Source of the DNA: Vibrio cyclitrophicus
GTDB taxonomy: Bacteria; Pseudomonadota; Gammaproteobacteria; Enterobacterales; Vibrionaceae
Assembly (NCBI GenBank): GCA_023206055.1
Contig: CP065367.1
Span: 806,001-870,000 of the forward strand
Direction of reading: 5' to 3'
DNA length: 64,000 nucleotides
The position numbers and the translations under genes are program-made. The notes beneath the pieces are model-generated. The model was not told where the DNA came from, ran no database searches, and was given only the letters and a program-made list of their open reading frames with translations. This document shows positions 1 through 9,097 of this stretch, in pieces (within the stretch, counting starts at the first letter, position 1; each line of letters starts with the position of its first letter).

Positions 1-528
1 AGGGGGTTCTACTTCACCTTTCAGATTACCAGCGGGCTGCTGTTGATGTGACTCTTGGCGTTGCTGATATTGCTCATCACAAATCGGATCAGGAAATAAC
101 CAATACGCTATTGAGCAGATAACAATATTCAATAAGCAATAAACCCCGATGGTAATTGAGATTTGCTCGACATCGATAAAGTCATAACTATTTAGATGCA
201 GTAAAATAGAAATAACAATCAGGCCCATATAACCGACAATAAAGGTCTGCTTATTTGTCATGGCGATGCATTTAAACAAGAACACCAAAGCCACAGCAGT
301 CAGTAAAACAAGAGGATAGCTGCCTAATGCTCCCCACAGTACATTGGCTTGAATGATTGACCAAATAGCGCTAACGAAAATGATCAGTAACAATGGTAAG
401 TTCAAGCTGTCGCTGATGCTAAGAACAAAAAGAGGCAGTAAGATTGCCAAGAAACCCAAATCCCAGCCCATAGTCATACTGACAGCCAGACCGAAAGAAC
501 AACCAAACCATATTCGAAGTGTCTTCAT
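1..528 (-). CDS. DUF2955/FUSC-like inner-membrane protein, 3' end outside window
   Basis: Reading the minus strand from an ATG at 528 gives an open frame of 176 codons that runs off the window edge, so the protein is partial. It starts MKTLRIWFGCSFGLAVSMTM and is a series of hydrophobic segments. It begins 9 bases after the stop of the HlyD-type gene. The pair copies the order of a second HlyD plus DUF2955 pair at 33557-35687 in this window, and that is the main reason for the family call. Such proteins are thought to be the inner-membrane partner of a membrane-fusion protein in small-molecule efflux. The substrate is unknown. Family assignment is by context and hydrophobicity, not by a domain search. 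Confidence 0.7.
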   Translation of the reverse strand, partial: MKTLRIWFGCSFGLAVSMTMGWDLGFLAILLPLFVLSISDSLNLPLLLIIFVSAIWSIIQANVLWGALGSYPLVLLTAVALVFLFKCIAMTNKQTFIVGYMGLIVISILLHLNSYDFIDVEQISITIGVYCLLNIVICSIAYWLFPDPICDEQYQQRQESHQQQPAGNLKGEVEPP

Positions 529-537
529 CGCAACCGC

Positions 538-1602
538 CTAATAGATGAAATGAAACCAACTAATCAACCGGATACGCATTTTTGCTACGAATCGCCAAAA
601 ACGGTTGTCGTTTGAGTACAAAGCGAGCGTTGCGCGCGAACCTACGAATAACGGGCTTGGTAATGCTTCATCACTTTGCAGGTTAATTCGAGTACGCTGT
701 GCATCTCGTACCCAACGGTTGTTTCCTTCAATCTGAGTCAAAGTCCCATTTGGATTTTGGTGTCCAGAAGCTACACCTAAATCTCGACTCGCTACGCGGT
801 AGTCAAAAACCTTCCCAGGATGAGCATCAAACGTAACCAGCGCTCGATAACGTTCTTGCACGTGAGCGACCGACTTTTCTCTAAAGTCTGCAGCGACCCA
901 CATAGAACCGTCAGATATCAAGGTAATCAGCGGCATATTCGCGTTCGCCATTGCGCCAACTTCTAAACGCAAGTTAGTCACAACCCCTGCACTTTGTGAG
1001 CGTACAGTGGTGTTGGTCAAATCAAGTTTTGCTTGTCTCACACGATTATCAGCCAACAATACATCTGTTGTTGGTATACCCGGTTCTCCTAAGCGAGCAA
1101 CCAAAGTACCAAGATTATGTTGCTCAATCTCTAGTACTGAACTTGCCACTTGATACTGCTTGAACACATTATCCAAATTCGATTTTGATACGGCTTGGTT
1201 TTTAGCAAGCTCAGCAACTCGTTGGTAGTCTGCACGCGCATTCTCGTAGCCAGCTTCAGCTCTAGAGATACTGGCCATCGCCATCTTTTTCTGAGCGTAT
1301 AGAGATTTTTCTTGTTCTTGGGCTGCTTTCAATGCGAGTTCTGCTTGCTCTAGTGCTATGACATATTTGCTAGGGTCAAGAACAAACAATATATCACCCT
1401 TTTCTACCGCTTCGTTGTTCTTGACGAGCACTTGAGTGACTCTACTTGTCACTTCAGGCGCTACTTGCACAACTTGACCATAAACGCGCCCCTCTGTCGT
1501 AAAAGGAGCTCGACGGTCAGCGACAATTAAATACACAAATGAGACAATAAACACACTAAACAAAATCTTCATGATGCGCTGAAATACCTGTTTTTGCTGC
1601 AT
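538..1602 (-). CDS. HlyD-family membrane-fusion (periplasmic adaptor) protein
   Basis: Membrane-fusion protein of an efflux pump. It has one N-terminal membrane helix, then a biotinyl-lipoyl half-motif (VLVKNNEAVEKGDILFVLDP), a long alanine- and glutamine-rich helical hairpin, the second lipoyl half and a beta-barrel part. It would bridge the inner membrane to an outer-membrane channel. The frame is open from an ATG at 1668. I prefer the ATG at 1602 because AGGA lies 6 bases upstream and it leaves 98 bases rather than 32 to the divergent LysR gene. That gives 354 residues. It probably forms an operon with the DUF2955-like gene after it. The adaptor at 34566-35687 is a paralogue. Confidence 0.88.
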   Translation of the reverse strand: MQQKQVFQRIMKILFSVFIVSFVYLIVADRRAPFTTEGRVYGQVVQVAPEVTSRVTQVLVKNNEAVEKGDILFVLDPSKYVIALEQAELALKAAQEQEKSLYAQKKMAMASISRAEAGYENARADYQRVAELAKNQAVSKSNLDNVFKQYQVASSVLEIEQHNLGTLVARLGEPGIPTTDVLLADNRVRQAKLDLTNTTVRSQSAGVVTNLRLEVGAMANANMPLITLISDGSMWVAADFREKSVAHVQERYRALVTFDAHPGKVFDYRVASRDLGVASGHQNPNGTLTQIEGNNRWVRDAQRTRINLQSDEALPSPLFVGSRATLALYSNDNRFWRFVAKMRIRLISWFHFIY

Positions 1603-1700
1603 AACATGTCCTAATCCAAAATATTTTGTGCAATTATAGTCATAATTAAATCGTTCTGGTATGCTCATAAAAAGCCCCCATTTGAGCTAAAAATAGGACA

Positions 1701-2579
1701 ATGAAAGCAAATTTTGACGATATCCGACTTTTTTCCCAAGTTGTACTTCATGGCGGAATAAGTGCAGCAGCTAAAGCAAACAATATGCAACGTTCAAAGG
1801 TCAGTCGTCGCTTAAAAACGTTAGAATCCTCTTTAGGTACAGAGCTATTGATTCGTACCACACGGAATATAGAGCTAACTGGGGCTGGGAAACATTTGTA
1901 CGAATTGGTGGCTAAGCAGGTTTATCACATTGAACAAGGCGTCGAAGCCTTGCAAGAAAGTCAACGTGATTTTAATGGCCTATTACGCCTCGCCATTCCG
2001 TCAGCTTTAATGAGTTCTAGTATTTTTAATTCCACTATCGAAGGCTATTCAGCACAGTTTCCCAATGTACAAATCGAAATTGAAAATTACCAAGACTCGG
2101 TAGACTTAAAGCGGCAGGGTATTGATCTACAGATACTGCCTAATACGGTCGAGATTATCGACGATAGTTATGTTCAATTTAGCTTGTTACATTATGGCTC
2201 AAGGCTTATCGCGACCAAACAGTATCTCGATACTCACCCATTCTGCGACAACTTAAATGACTTAAAACTTCACCGTATTCTATCTAATCGATACAGTGCT
2301 GATTTTCTTGATAAATCCACTCAAATCCATTTAAAGTCCGATGATCTAAACCTGTTACTCAAGTTAGCATTGCAACACCAAGGGATAGCCTTTCTTCCAG
2401 ATATCTATCTAACGCGTTCAGGAGATGAATCCAACCTAGTACATGTTTTACCAGAGGTTGCTTTCCCAAAGTTAAGTTTGACCATGATCTACCCTTCCGC
2501 GAATTCGTTATCGAAAAAGACTCGCTCATTTATAGACCTATTTAAGTTAAACCTGGAACAGGCTATAGCAGCAAATTAG
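1701..2579 (+). CDS. LysR-family transcriptional regulator
   Basis: A 292-residue LysR-type regulator. The N-terminal winged helix-turn-helix covers about residues 1-65 (FSQVVLHGGISAAAKANNMQ, then RSKVSRRLKTLESSLG). The rest is the type 2 periplasmic-binding fold that senses an effector. It is transcribed away from the HlyD/DUF2955 module, the usual layout for a LysR protein controlling a neighbouring operon, so it is the likely regulator of that efflux module. The effector cannot be read from the sequence. It converges on the SorC-family gene, and a hairpin at 2649-2668 lies between them. Confidence 0.88.
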   Translation: MKANFDDIRLFSQVVLHGGISAAAKANNMQRSKVSRRLKTLESSLGTELLIRTTRNIELTGAGKHLYELVAKQVYHIEQGVEALQESQRDFNGLLRLAIPSALMSSSIFNSTIEGYSAQFPNVQIEIENYQDSVDLKRQGIDLQILPNTVEIIDDSYVQFSLLHYGSRLIATKQYLDTHPFCDNLNDLKLHRILSNRYSADFLDKSTQIHLKSDDLNLLLKLALQHQGIAFLPDIYLTRSGDESNLVHVLPEVAFPKLSLTMIYPSANSLSKKTRSFIDLFKLNLEQAIAAN

Positions 2580-2648
2580 TAGTTCAAACAACGGGAAGGA
2601 AATGATGTTTGTGGTGTTCTTTAAAGTTGTAGTTACGTGATGGAAAAA

Positions 2649-2668
2649 GGGAACTGGTACCAGCTCCC
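2649..2668. terminator. Bidirectional terminator between LysR and SorC genes
   Basis: Inverted repeat GGGAACTGG / CCAGCTCCC with a 2-base centre and one mismatch. It is followed by a T-rich stretch on the plus strand and preceded by an A-rich stretch, so it can end transcripts from both converging genes. Confidence 0.7.
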
Positions 2669-2705
2669 TTTCATTTAATGACGATTATATTCTAGCGACT
2701 TGAAT

Positions 2706-3695
2706 TTAACTCACATGCTTCATCTGCTCATCCAAGTTAAGTACCGTCAAAGCATTGCTTACGCTGGTTGCAATCACATCAACCACGCCGGTTCTTAATG
2801 CGCCTAATAAAGCTAATGGTTTACTGTTCTCGGCAGCTATCGCGATCACTTCTGCTATTGGACGAAACTCTTCTAAGCCTAAGCCTATAACTCGGTCACT
2901 CATGACTGTGTTTGCCGCTTTACCGTGAACATCGAAAAAGTCATAACCCGCAAAGTCACCGACTACACCTTGTAATAAACGAGACTGAACAACCTCGCCT
3001 GCAGTAAACCAACCTAAGTCGACCATATAGCTGTTTTCGCTCATATCACCGATACCGACTAAAGCGACATCGGCTTTTCGAGCGAGATCGAGGGTCTGCT
3101 TAACGGTGCTGTTTTCCATGAATGCGGTTTTTTGCGCTTTATTCTCGGCATAAGCAGGCGCGTACAAGGTTTCAGAAGATCCACCGTATTTCTTGGCCAG
3201 CTGCCTGCAGATATGGTCGGCATTAAACATACCGCCTCTTGGGTGAATACCGCCGATACCACACACGAATTTACAGTCACGTGGCGTAATTACGCCAGTG
3301 TAGTGAGCAACAGACGATACGTTTCGCCCTTGTCCTACTGTCACCACCATGCCGTTTTTCAAGGTACTGGTTAAATAGTTAGACACTAAACCTGCAACTT
3401 GGAGTCGCTGCTTCTCTTCGTTCGGTTGGTCTAGTGCCACAAGTGCACGTTTCACACCAAAGCGTTCAATCAAGCGTTGCTCGATCTTCGCACTAAAGAC
3501 AGGGTGGTATTTCACCGTGATCTCCACAATACCCTCATCTCGGGCTTGTTTGAGCATTCGACCAACCTTTGCACGAGAGATAGAGTACTTTTTGGAGATC
3601 TCTTCTTGTGTCGCGCCATCCTGATAATAAGCAACTGCCACTTCAGTGAGGAGATCAGTGTTTTCTTCGGAAACATCTTGGATATTCTTACTCAT
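2706..3695 (-). CDS. SorC/DeoR-type sugar-binding transcriptional regulator, likely controls tal-tkt
   Basis: A 329-residue regulator. It has an N-terminal helix-turn-helix near residues 28-60 (QEEISKKYSISRAKVGRMLK) and a C-terminal SorC sugar-binding domain with the family's glycine-rich segments (VTVGQGRNVSSVAH, VCGIGGIHPRGG, VALVGIGDM). SorC proteins bind a phosphorylated sugar, which changes their grip on DNA. The gene is divergent from transaldolase and transketolase. The 459-base gap to tal carries repeated GAACAAATGTTC-type half and full sites, which suggests that it regulates itself and tal. No strong ribosome-binding site precedes the ATG. Inducer not identifiable. Confidence 0.88.
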   Translation of the reverse strand: MSKNIQDVSEENTDLLTEVAVAYYQDGATQEEISKKYSISRAKVGRMLKQARDEGIVEITVKYHPVFSAKIEQRLIERFGVKRALVALDQPNEEKQRLQVAGLVSNYLTSTLKNGMVVTVGQGRNVSSVAHYTGVITPRDCKFVCGIGGIHPRGGMFNADHICRQLAKKYGGSSETLYAPAYAENKAQKTAFMENSTVKQTLDLARKADVALVGIGDMSENSYMVDLGWFTAGEVVQSRLLQGVVGDFAGYDFFDVHGKAANTVMSDRVIGLGLEEFRPIAEVIAIAAENSKPLALLGALRTGVVDVIATSVSNALTVLNLDEQMKHVS

Positions 3696-3738
3696 ATACT
3701 ACGCAACCTATATTTAACAATTATTTTACCTGCTTTGA

Positions 3739-3750
3739 GAACAAATGTTC
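3739..3750. promoter_or_regulatory. Operator-like site 1 for the SorC regulator
   Basis: GAACAAATGTTC, a near-palindrome lying 43 bases upstream of the SorC start codon. The exact reverse complement occurs at 3805-3816, and two CAAATGTTC copies lie nearer to tal. Assignment to the SorC protein is inferred from position. Confidence 0.6.
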
Positions 3751-3780
3751 GAGGCATCAGCAAGTGATACACAAGTTTAC

Positions 3781-3821
3781 ACCGTGAACATATATAACGG
3801 CAAGGAACATTTGTTCACGGT
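3781..3821. promoter_or_regulatory. Operator-like site 2: 10-bp inverted repeat with a nested GAACATTTGTTC
   Basis: ACCGTGAACA at 3781-3790 is the exact reverse complement of TGTTCACGGT at 3812-3821, with 21 bases between them. Inside lies GAACATTTGTTC (3805-3816), which is the reverse complement of the site at 3739. The half-sites are about three helical turns apart centre to centre, as expected for binding by an oligomer. This is the most symmetrical element in the regulator-tal gap. Confidence 0.6.
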
Positions 3822-4001
3822 GATAGCCTTGGTTTTATTATTGATTAATTCACCTCACTCTGCCCGTTAAACGTTTGCTTGCATACCCCATGATTACTAG
3901 AGCGAAATATATTTGACTGAAGTCACTATACAGGACTATTTACCGTTGACTTTGGTGCTAGATCGGATAAATATGGCTACATCATTTACTCATCGAGCGA
4001 T

Positions 4002-4023
4002 CAAATGTTCTGTGCAAATGTTC
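4002..4023. promoter_or_regulatory. Operator-like site 3: tandem CAAATGTTC pair upstream of tal
   Basis: CAAATGTTC occurs twice in direct orientation, at 4002-4010 and 4015-4023. Both lie about 140 bases upstream of the tal start and match the core of the sites at 3739 and 3805. A second position for the same regulator close to tal would fit looping or promoter blocking. Confidence 0.55.
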
Positions 4024-4154
4024 GTTCGGAGAAAAATTTAAATTAATGTAAGTTTGGCTCACTGGTACAACCATTGAGAACTTCATTAGTTAGCTTGCAA
4101 ATGCCCACACCTCTCCCATTAACGAGGTGTTATGCGATACATAGGATGATCAAA

Positions 4155-5105
4155 ATGAGCAATAAATTAGAGCAACTTCGTAAACTAACAACTGTTGTAG
4201 CTGACACTGGTGATATCGAAGCTATCAGCAAGTACACTCCTGAAGATGCAACAACTAACCCATCTCTAATTCTTAAAGCTGCTCAAATTGCTGAGTACGC
4301 ACCTCTAATCGATGCTTCTATCGAATACGCTAAAGCGCAAAGCGATGACAAAGCACAGCAAGTTCAAGACACTTGCGACATGCTTAACGTAAACATCGGT
4401 AAAGAAATCCTGAAAGTTGTACCTGGCCGTATCTCTACTGAAGTAGATGCTCGTCTTTCTTACGACATGGAAGGCAGCGTTGCTAAAGCTCGTCAACTTA
4501 TCAAAATGTACAATGACGCTGGCATCACTAACGACCGCATCCTTATCAAACTGGCTTCTACTTGGGAAGGCATCCGTGCTGCTGAAATCCTAGAGAAAGA
4601 AGGCATCAACTGTAACCTAACGCTTCTATTCTCTTTCGCTCAAGCTCGTGCTTGTGCTGAAGCTGGCGTATTCCTAATCTCTCCTTTTGTAGGTCGCATC
4701 ATGGACTGGTACAAAGCGAAAGAAGGTCGTGATTTCGAAGCTTCAGAAGATCCAGGCGTAATCTCTGTTTCTGATATCTACAACTACTACAAAGACCACG
4801 GTTACAAGACTGTTGTTATGGGCGCAAGCTTCCGTAACATCGGCGAGATCCTTGAACTTGCTGGTTGTGACCGTCTAACTATCGCACCTCAACTTCTAGC
4901 TGACCTAGAAGCAGCAGAAGGCGAAGTAGTAGAGAAGCTAATCGACTCTAACGGTACTAAAGAGCGTCCAGCAGCGATGACTCACGCTGAGTTCCTATGG
5001 GACCACAACCAAGACGCAATGGCTGTAGAGAAGCTAGCTGAAGGCATCCGCAACTTCGCCGTTGACCAAGGCAAACTAGAAGACATGATCGCAGCCAAGC
5101 TGTAA
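4155..5105 (+). CDS. tal: Transaldolase
   Basis: Transaldolase of the non-oxidative pentose phosphate pathway. It moves a dihydroxyacetone unit between sedoheptulose 7-phosphate and glyceraldehyde 3-phosphate. The protein is 316 residues from the ATG at 4155, the usual length, and begins MSNKLEQLRKLTTVVADTGD as TalB proteins do. The frame extends upstream to 4074, but that part does not look like the family. The Schiff-base lysine is K132 in RILIKLASTWEG. DATTNPSLI near residue 31 is the conserved substrate-binding loop. Codon use is strongly biased to a few codons, as in highly expressed genes. It lies just upstream of tkt, with a hairpin between, and is probably controlled by the SorC protein. 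Confidence 0.97.
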   Translation: MSNKLEQLRKLTTVVADTGDIEAISKYTPEDATTNPSLILKAAQIAEYAPLIDASIEYAKAQSDDKAQQVQDTCDMLNVNIGKEILKVVPGRISTEVDARLSYDMEGSVAKARQLIKMYNDAGITNDRILIKLASTWEGIRAAEILEKEGINCNLTLLFSFAQARACAEAGVFLISPFVGRIMDWYKAKEGRDFEASEDPGVISVSDIYNYYKDHGYKTVVMGASFRNIGEILELAGCDRLTIAPQLLADLEAAEGEVVEKLIDSNGTKERPAAMTHAEFLWDHNQDAMAVEKLAEGIRNFAVDQGKLEDMIAAKL

Positions 5106-5125
5106 TCACTCTTACCAAATTCAAA

Positions 5126-5148
5126 TAGGGGAACGTTCAGTTCCCCTA
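5126..5148 (+). terminator. Hairpin between tal and tkt (partial terminator or processing site)
   Basis: TAGGGGAAC pairs perfectly with GTTCCCCTA across a 5-base loop, followed by CTTTTATC and then a T-rich leader. It lies in the 87-base gap between tal and tkt, so it may lower read-through or protect the tal message. The U-run is interrupted, so full termination is doubtful. Confidence 0.6.
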
Positions 5149-5192
5149 CTTTTATCAATTTTGTTTTTCTTAATTTTTATTCGGAAGTTCTT

Positions 5193-7184
5193 ATGAATCG
5201 CAAACATCTAGCTAACGCTATTCGTGCTCTAAGCATGGACGGCGTACAACAAGCAAACTCTGGTCACCCAGGCGCACCTATGGGTATGGCTGACATCGCT
5301 GAAGTACTTTGGCGTTCTCACCTAAACCACAACCCAGCAAACCCAGAGTGGGCTGACCGCGACCGTTTTATCCTGTCTAACGGCCACGGTTCAATGCTGA
5401 TTTACTCTCTGCTTCACCTAGCAGGTTACGAGCTTTCAATTGAAGACCTTAAGAACTTCCGTCAACTGCACTCTAAGACGCCTGGTCACCCAGAGTACGG
5501 GTACGCACCTGGTATCGAGACGACTACAGGTCCTCTAGGTCAAGGCATCACCAACGCTGTTGGTATGGCGATGGCTGAGAAAGCACTGGCGGCACAGTTC
5601 AACAAAGAAGGCCACGACATCGTAGACCACTACACTTATGCATTCATGGGTGATGGCTGTCTGATGGAAGGTATTTCTCACGAAGCGTGTTCTCTAGCAG
5701 GTACGCTAGGTCTTGGTAAGCTGGTTGCTTTCTGGGATGACAACGGCATCTCTATCGATGGCGAAGTTGAAGGTTGGTTCTCTGACGATACACCTAAGCG
5801 TTTTGAAGCTTACGGCTGGCACGTAATTCCAGCAGTTGATGGTCACAATGCTGACGCTATCAACGCGGCTATCGAAGCAGCTAAAGCGGATCCTCGTCCG
5901 ACTCTAATCTGTACTAAAACAGTAATCGGTTTTGGTTCTCCAAACAAAGCAGGTACGCACGACTGTCACGGTGCACCATTAGGCGCTGACGAAATCGCAG
6001 CAACTCGTAAGCAACTAGGTTGGGAGCACGGTCCTTTTGAAATTCCGTCGGAAGTTTACTCAGAGTGGGATGCGAAAGAAGCAGGCGCAGCTAAGGAAGC
6101 AGCGTGGAACGAGAAACTTGCAGCTTATGAAGCAGCATACCCTGAGCTGGCAGCTGAATTCAAACGCCGCGTAAACGGTGATCTTCCTACTGAATGGGAA
6201 GAAAAAGCATCGGCAATCATCGCTGATCTTCAAGCTAACCCAGCAAACATCGCATCACGTAAAGCATCTCAAAATGCGCTAGAAGCGTTTGGTGCTATGC
6301 TACCTGAATTCATGGGCGGCTCTGCTGACCTTGCGCCTTCTAACCTGACTATGTGGTCTGGTTCTAAGTCTCTTGAAGCAAATGACTTCTCTGGTAACTA
6401 CATCCACTACGGTGTACGTGAATTCGGTATGACGGCTATCATGAACGGTATCGCTCTGCACGGTGGTTTCGTACCATACGGCGCAACGTTCCTAATGTTC
6501 ATGGAATACGCGCGTAACGCAATGCGTATGGCTGCTCTGATGAAAACTCAGAACATCCAAGTTTACACGCACGATTCTATCGGCCTAGGCGAAGATGGTC
6601 CGACTCACCAACCGGTTGAGCAGATCGCTTCTCTACGTCTGACTCCAAACATGAGCACATGGCGTCCATGTGACCAAGTTGAGTCTGCTGTTGCTTGGAA
6701 ACTGGCAATCGAACGCAAAGATGGTCCTTCTGCACTTATCTTCTCTCGTCAAAACCTTGCACAACAAGATCGTGACGCAGAGCAAGTGGCAAACATCGCT
6801 AAGGGTGGTTACATCCTGAAAGATTGCGCTGGTAAGCCAGAGCTAATCATCATTGCAACTGGTTCTGAAGTTGAACTAGCGGTTAGCGCTGCTGCTGAAC
6901 TAACAGCTGAAGGCAAGAAAGTACGCGTAGTCTCTATGCCTGCAACTGACGCATTCGACAAGCAAGACGCGCAGTACCGTGAATCTGTACTTCCATCTGA
7001 CGTAACTGCACGTATCGCAGTAGAAGCTGGCATCGCTGACTTCTGGTACAAGTACGTTGGCTTCGGTGGCAAGATCATCGGTATGACAACGTTCGGCGAA
7101 TCTGCACCAGCAGGCGAGCTGTTCAAGATGTTCGGTTTCACTACTGAAAACGTAGTAAACACAGCAAAAGAGCTTCTAGCTTAG
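5193..7184 (+). CDS. tkt: Transketolase
   Basis: Thiamine-diphosphate-dependent transketolase of 663 residues, the usual length. It transfers two-carbon units between sugar phosphates and joins the pentose phosphate pathway to glycolysis. The N-terminal domain carries SGHPGAPMGM with a catalytic histidine, the ThDP-binding GDGCLMEG motif and its partner asparagine in DDNGISIDG. GTHDCHGAPLG holds a second active-site histidine. The central pyrimidine domain has the catalytic glutamate in REFGM and the GEDGPTHQPVEQ loop. Codon use is as biased as in tal. It is the second gene after the regulator, and its transcription ends at the hairpin at 7229-7259. Confidence 0.97.
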   Translation: MNRKHLANAIRALSMDGVQQANSGHPGAPMGMADIAEVLWRSHLNHNPANPEWADRDRFILSNGHGSMLIYSLLHLAGYELSIEDLKNFRQLHSKTPGHPEYGYAPGIETTTGPLGQGITNAVGMAMAEKALAAQFNKEGHDIVDHYTYAFMGDGCLMEGISHEACSLAGTLGLGKLVAFWDDNGISIDGEVEGWFSDDTPKRFEAYGWHVIPAVDGHNADAINAAIEAAKADPRPTLICTKTVIGFGSPNKAGTHDCHGAPLGADEIAATRKQLGWEHGPFEIPSEVYSEWDAKEAGAAKEAAWNEKLAAYEAAYPELAAEFKRRVNGDLPTEWEEKASAIIADLQANPANIASRKASQNALEAFGAMLPEFMGGSADLAPSNLTMWSGSKSLEANDFSGNYIHYGVREFGMTAIMNGIALHGGFVPYGATFLMFMEYARNAMRMAALMKTQNIQVYTHDSIGLGEDGPTHQPVEQIASLRLTPNMSTWRPCDQVESAVAWKLAIERKDGPSALIFSRQNLAQQDRDAEQVANIAKGGYILKDCAGKPELIIIATGSEVELAVSAAAELTAEGKKVRVVSMPATDAFDKQDAQYRESVLPSDVTARIAVEAGIADFWYKYVGFGGKIIGMTTFGESAPAGELFKMFGFTTENVVNTAKELLA

Positions 7185-7228
7185 TCTTGATTAAATTGTC
7201 TCACCCTAAAATGGGTTGATACATACTG

Positions 7229-7259
7229 AAAGCCCTGTATGAAAATGCGGGGCTTTTTT
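7229..7259 (+). terminator. Rho-independent terminator of tkt
   Basis: AAAGCCC and GGGCTTT are separated by a 13-base loop and followed by a run of T, 45 bases after the tkt stop codon. Confidence 0.85.
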
Positions 7260-7306
7260 GTATCTGTTGTCTGTTGTCTACTAATTGTTAACTGTTCTTT
7301 TGGCCC

Positions 7307-7341
7307 ACAAAAAAGCCCTGCTAATTTCGCAAGGCTTTCTC
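7307..7341 (-). terminator. Terminator of the PAS chemoreceptor gene
   Basis: Read on the minus strand, GAAAGCCTTG and CAGGGCTTTTTT form a stem of about 6-7 pairs with a T-run, about 30 bases after the chemoreceptor stop codon. Confidence 0.75.
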
Positions 7342-7370
7342 TTATTTCTCAGTCGGCGTAAATCTAACCA

Positions 7371-8933
7371 CTATTTCTCTTCGAAACGCTTCGCCAATTG
7401 ATAGAATTCATTCACTTGCTCTTTGAGCTCTTTCGAATGATCTTTAACTGAATGTGTCGCCACTAGGTTTTGCTCGGCGGTTGAGGCGATAGACTGCATA
7501 TGAAGGTTTACATCACTCGATAACTGACGCTGTTTATGCGCAGAACTTTCAACCGATTGCATTAACTCGTTCATCGATTGCATTAAGGTTTCAACCTCAG
7601 ACAAGCGTTCTGAGCTTACCTTTGCTACATCGCCACTCGCGTCTGTCTGTTCTCTGTTAGCCAGAATATCTTTTTGCCAACCTTCAATCGTTGCGAGCAT
7701 AGTATCAATGCTCTCTTTGATTTGAACCGTCGCCTTAGATGTTCGACCCGATAACGCACGCACTTCATCGGCAACCACGGCGAAACCTCGACCTTGTTCG
7801 CCCGCTCTCGCTGCTTCTATCGCTGCGTTCAAAGCCAACAGGTTGGTTTGCTCGGCAATGCCACCGATCTCTTCCATGATCTTACTGACGCTTTGTGCTT
7901 GGTCGCTCAACTGATACGTCGTGTGTGTTGCTTTCTCGGCCTGTGAAGCTAGGTTTTCTAGGTTACGGTGAGTTTGGTTAATACTCTCTTTAGCACCCGC
8001 ACAGGTTTGTAGAGTCACATCAACAATCTGGTGTGCTTCCTCAGTGCGAGAAGAGACCTCATTCGCCGTGACTTCAACCTCTTCCGTCGCTTCACGCACT
8101 TGTAGAATGTCTTTTGTTTGTTGATCTAACGCTTCTGATACTTCAAATGATGTGGCATTCAGATTATCAGCCAAATCTTGCAGTGGTTTCGCAGAGTCGG
8201 TCATGCGGCCTAATACCGTGCGAATTCGAGCAGACAACAACTTCAAGTGAAAATCGGCTACTGAGAATTTGCTGTTACCTGAATAAACTAGGCGGCTCAC
8301 ACTATCAAATTTCGACTGCAGTTTTTTCAGCTGTAAGGGAGTATCAATCAGCTCTTGTCGGAAAAGCAGAGCTAATGCAGAAACAGGCAGCAAGCTAAGA
8401 AGCCATTGGGATACTTGCCCTACTTCGACAAGATTTGAAACCAGAGGCGCAGCCAGAGAGCCCAATAACACAGCATAGCGAACACTATCACTGATCTGTA
8501 ATGACCATTGGCGGCCAGATTTCTCAGCCTTCAATAACCCTTGGTAGGCCTTATCTGCAATCTGTACCCACTCGTTCTTCGGTTTAACACGAACAGACTG
8601 ATAACCACTCACCTTACCGCTCTCGTAGATTGGGGTAACGTAAGCATCAACCCAGTAATATCCACCAGATTTAGTCTTATTTTTTACGATCCCGCGCCAC
8701 GCCTTACCTTGCTTAAGGTTTACCCACATGTCGGCGAACGCCGCTTTAGGCATATCACCATGCCTAACAATATTGTGGTGTTGCCCTAGCAATTCTTGCT
8801 GGCTGTATTCTGCGATACGACAAAAAGCATCATTACTGTAAGTAATCACGCCTTTAAGGTCGGTCGTCGAGACAAGTTGTTCGTTTTCGCTGAGAAGCGT
8901 TTCACGAGATTGAGAAGATGAGCTGACAGTCAT
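7371..8933 (-). CDS. Aer-like methyl-accepting chemotaxis protein with N-terminal PAS domain
   Basis: A 520-residue energy- or redox-taxis type receptor. A PAS domain covers about residues 15-115 (DLKGVITYSNDAFCRIAEYS, GQHHNIVRHGDMP, the usual Aer-type pattern). Two close hydrophobic segments follow at about 155-195 with almost no periplasmic loop. Then comes a cytoplasmic signalling coiled coil whose hairpin tip reads EQTNLLALNAAIEAARAGEQ. Receptors of this build sense from the cytoplasm, often through FAD, and signal to CheA through CheW. The cofactor is inferred. It stands alone between two terminators, and no che genes are nearby. Confidence 0.92.
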   Translation of the reverse strand: MTVSSSSQSRETLLSENEQLVSTTDLKGVITYSNDAFCRIAEYSQQELLGQHHNIVRHGDMPKAAFADMWVNLKQGKAWRGIVKNKTKSGGYYWVDAYVTPIYESGKVSGYQSVRVKPKNEWVQIADKAYQGLLKAEKSGRQWSLQISDSVRYAVLLGSLAAPLVSNLVEVGQVSQWLLSLLPVSALALLFRQELIDTPLQLKKLQSKFDSVSRLVYSGNSKFSVADFHLKLLSARIRTVLGRMTDSAKPLQDLADNLNATSFEVSEALDQQTKDILQVREATEEVEVTANEVSSRTEEAHQIVDVTLQTCAGAKESINQTHRNLENLASQAEKATHTTYQLSDQAQSVSKIMEEIGGIAEQTNLLALNAAIEAARAGEQGRGFAVVADEVRALSGRTSKATVQIKESIDTMLATIEGWQKDILANREQTDASGDVAKVSSERLSEVETLMQSMNELMQSVESSAHKQRQLSSDVNLHMQSIASTAEQNLVATHSVKDHSKELKEQVNEFYQLAKRFEEK

Positions 8934-9097
8934 TATATTAACTTTTGTTAATTATTATTTTAGGCGAGGAATATATACAATTATTAAAGTTATGACAAAA
9001 TGTGAACATCACATTTTGTGTAAATGACTGCTATTTAAGCAAAAATAAGCCAGTGACCTCACAAAGCTCAATGCATCACATATCTTCAAGCCAACGT

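Noticed and set aside
3132..3767. Plus-strand open frames over the SorC gene
   Set aside because: They run opposite to a full-length gene with clear domains and have no start signals of their own.
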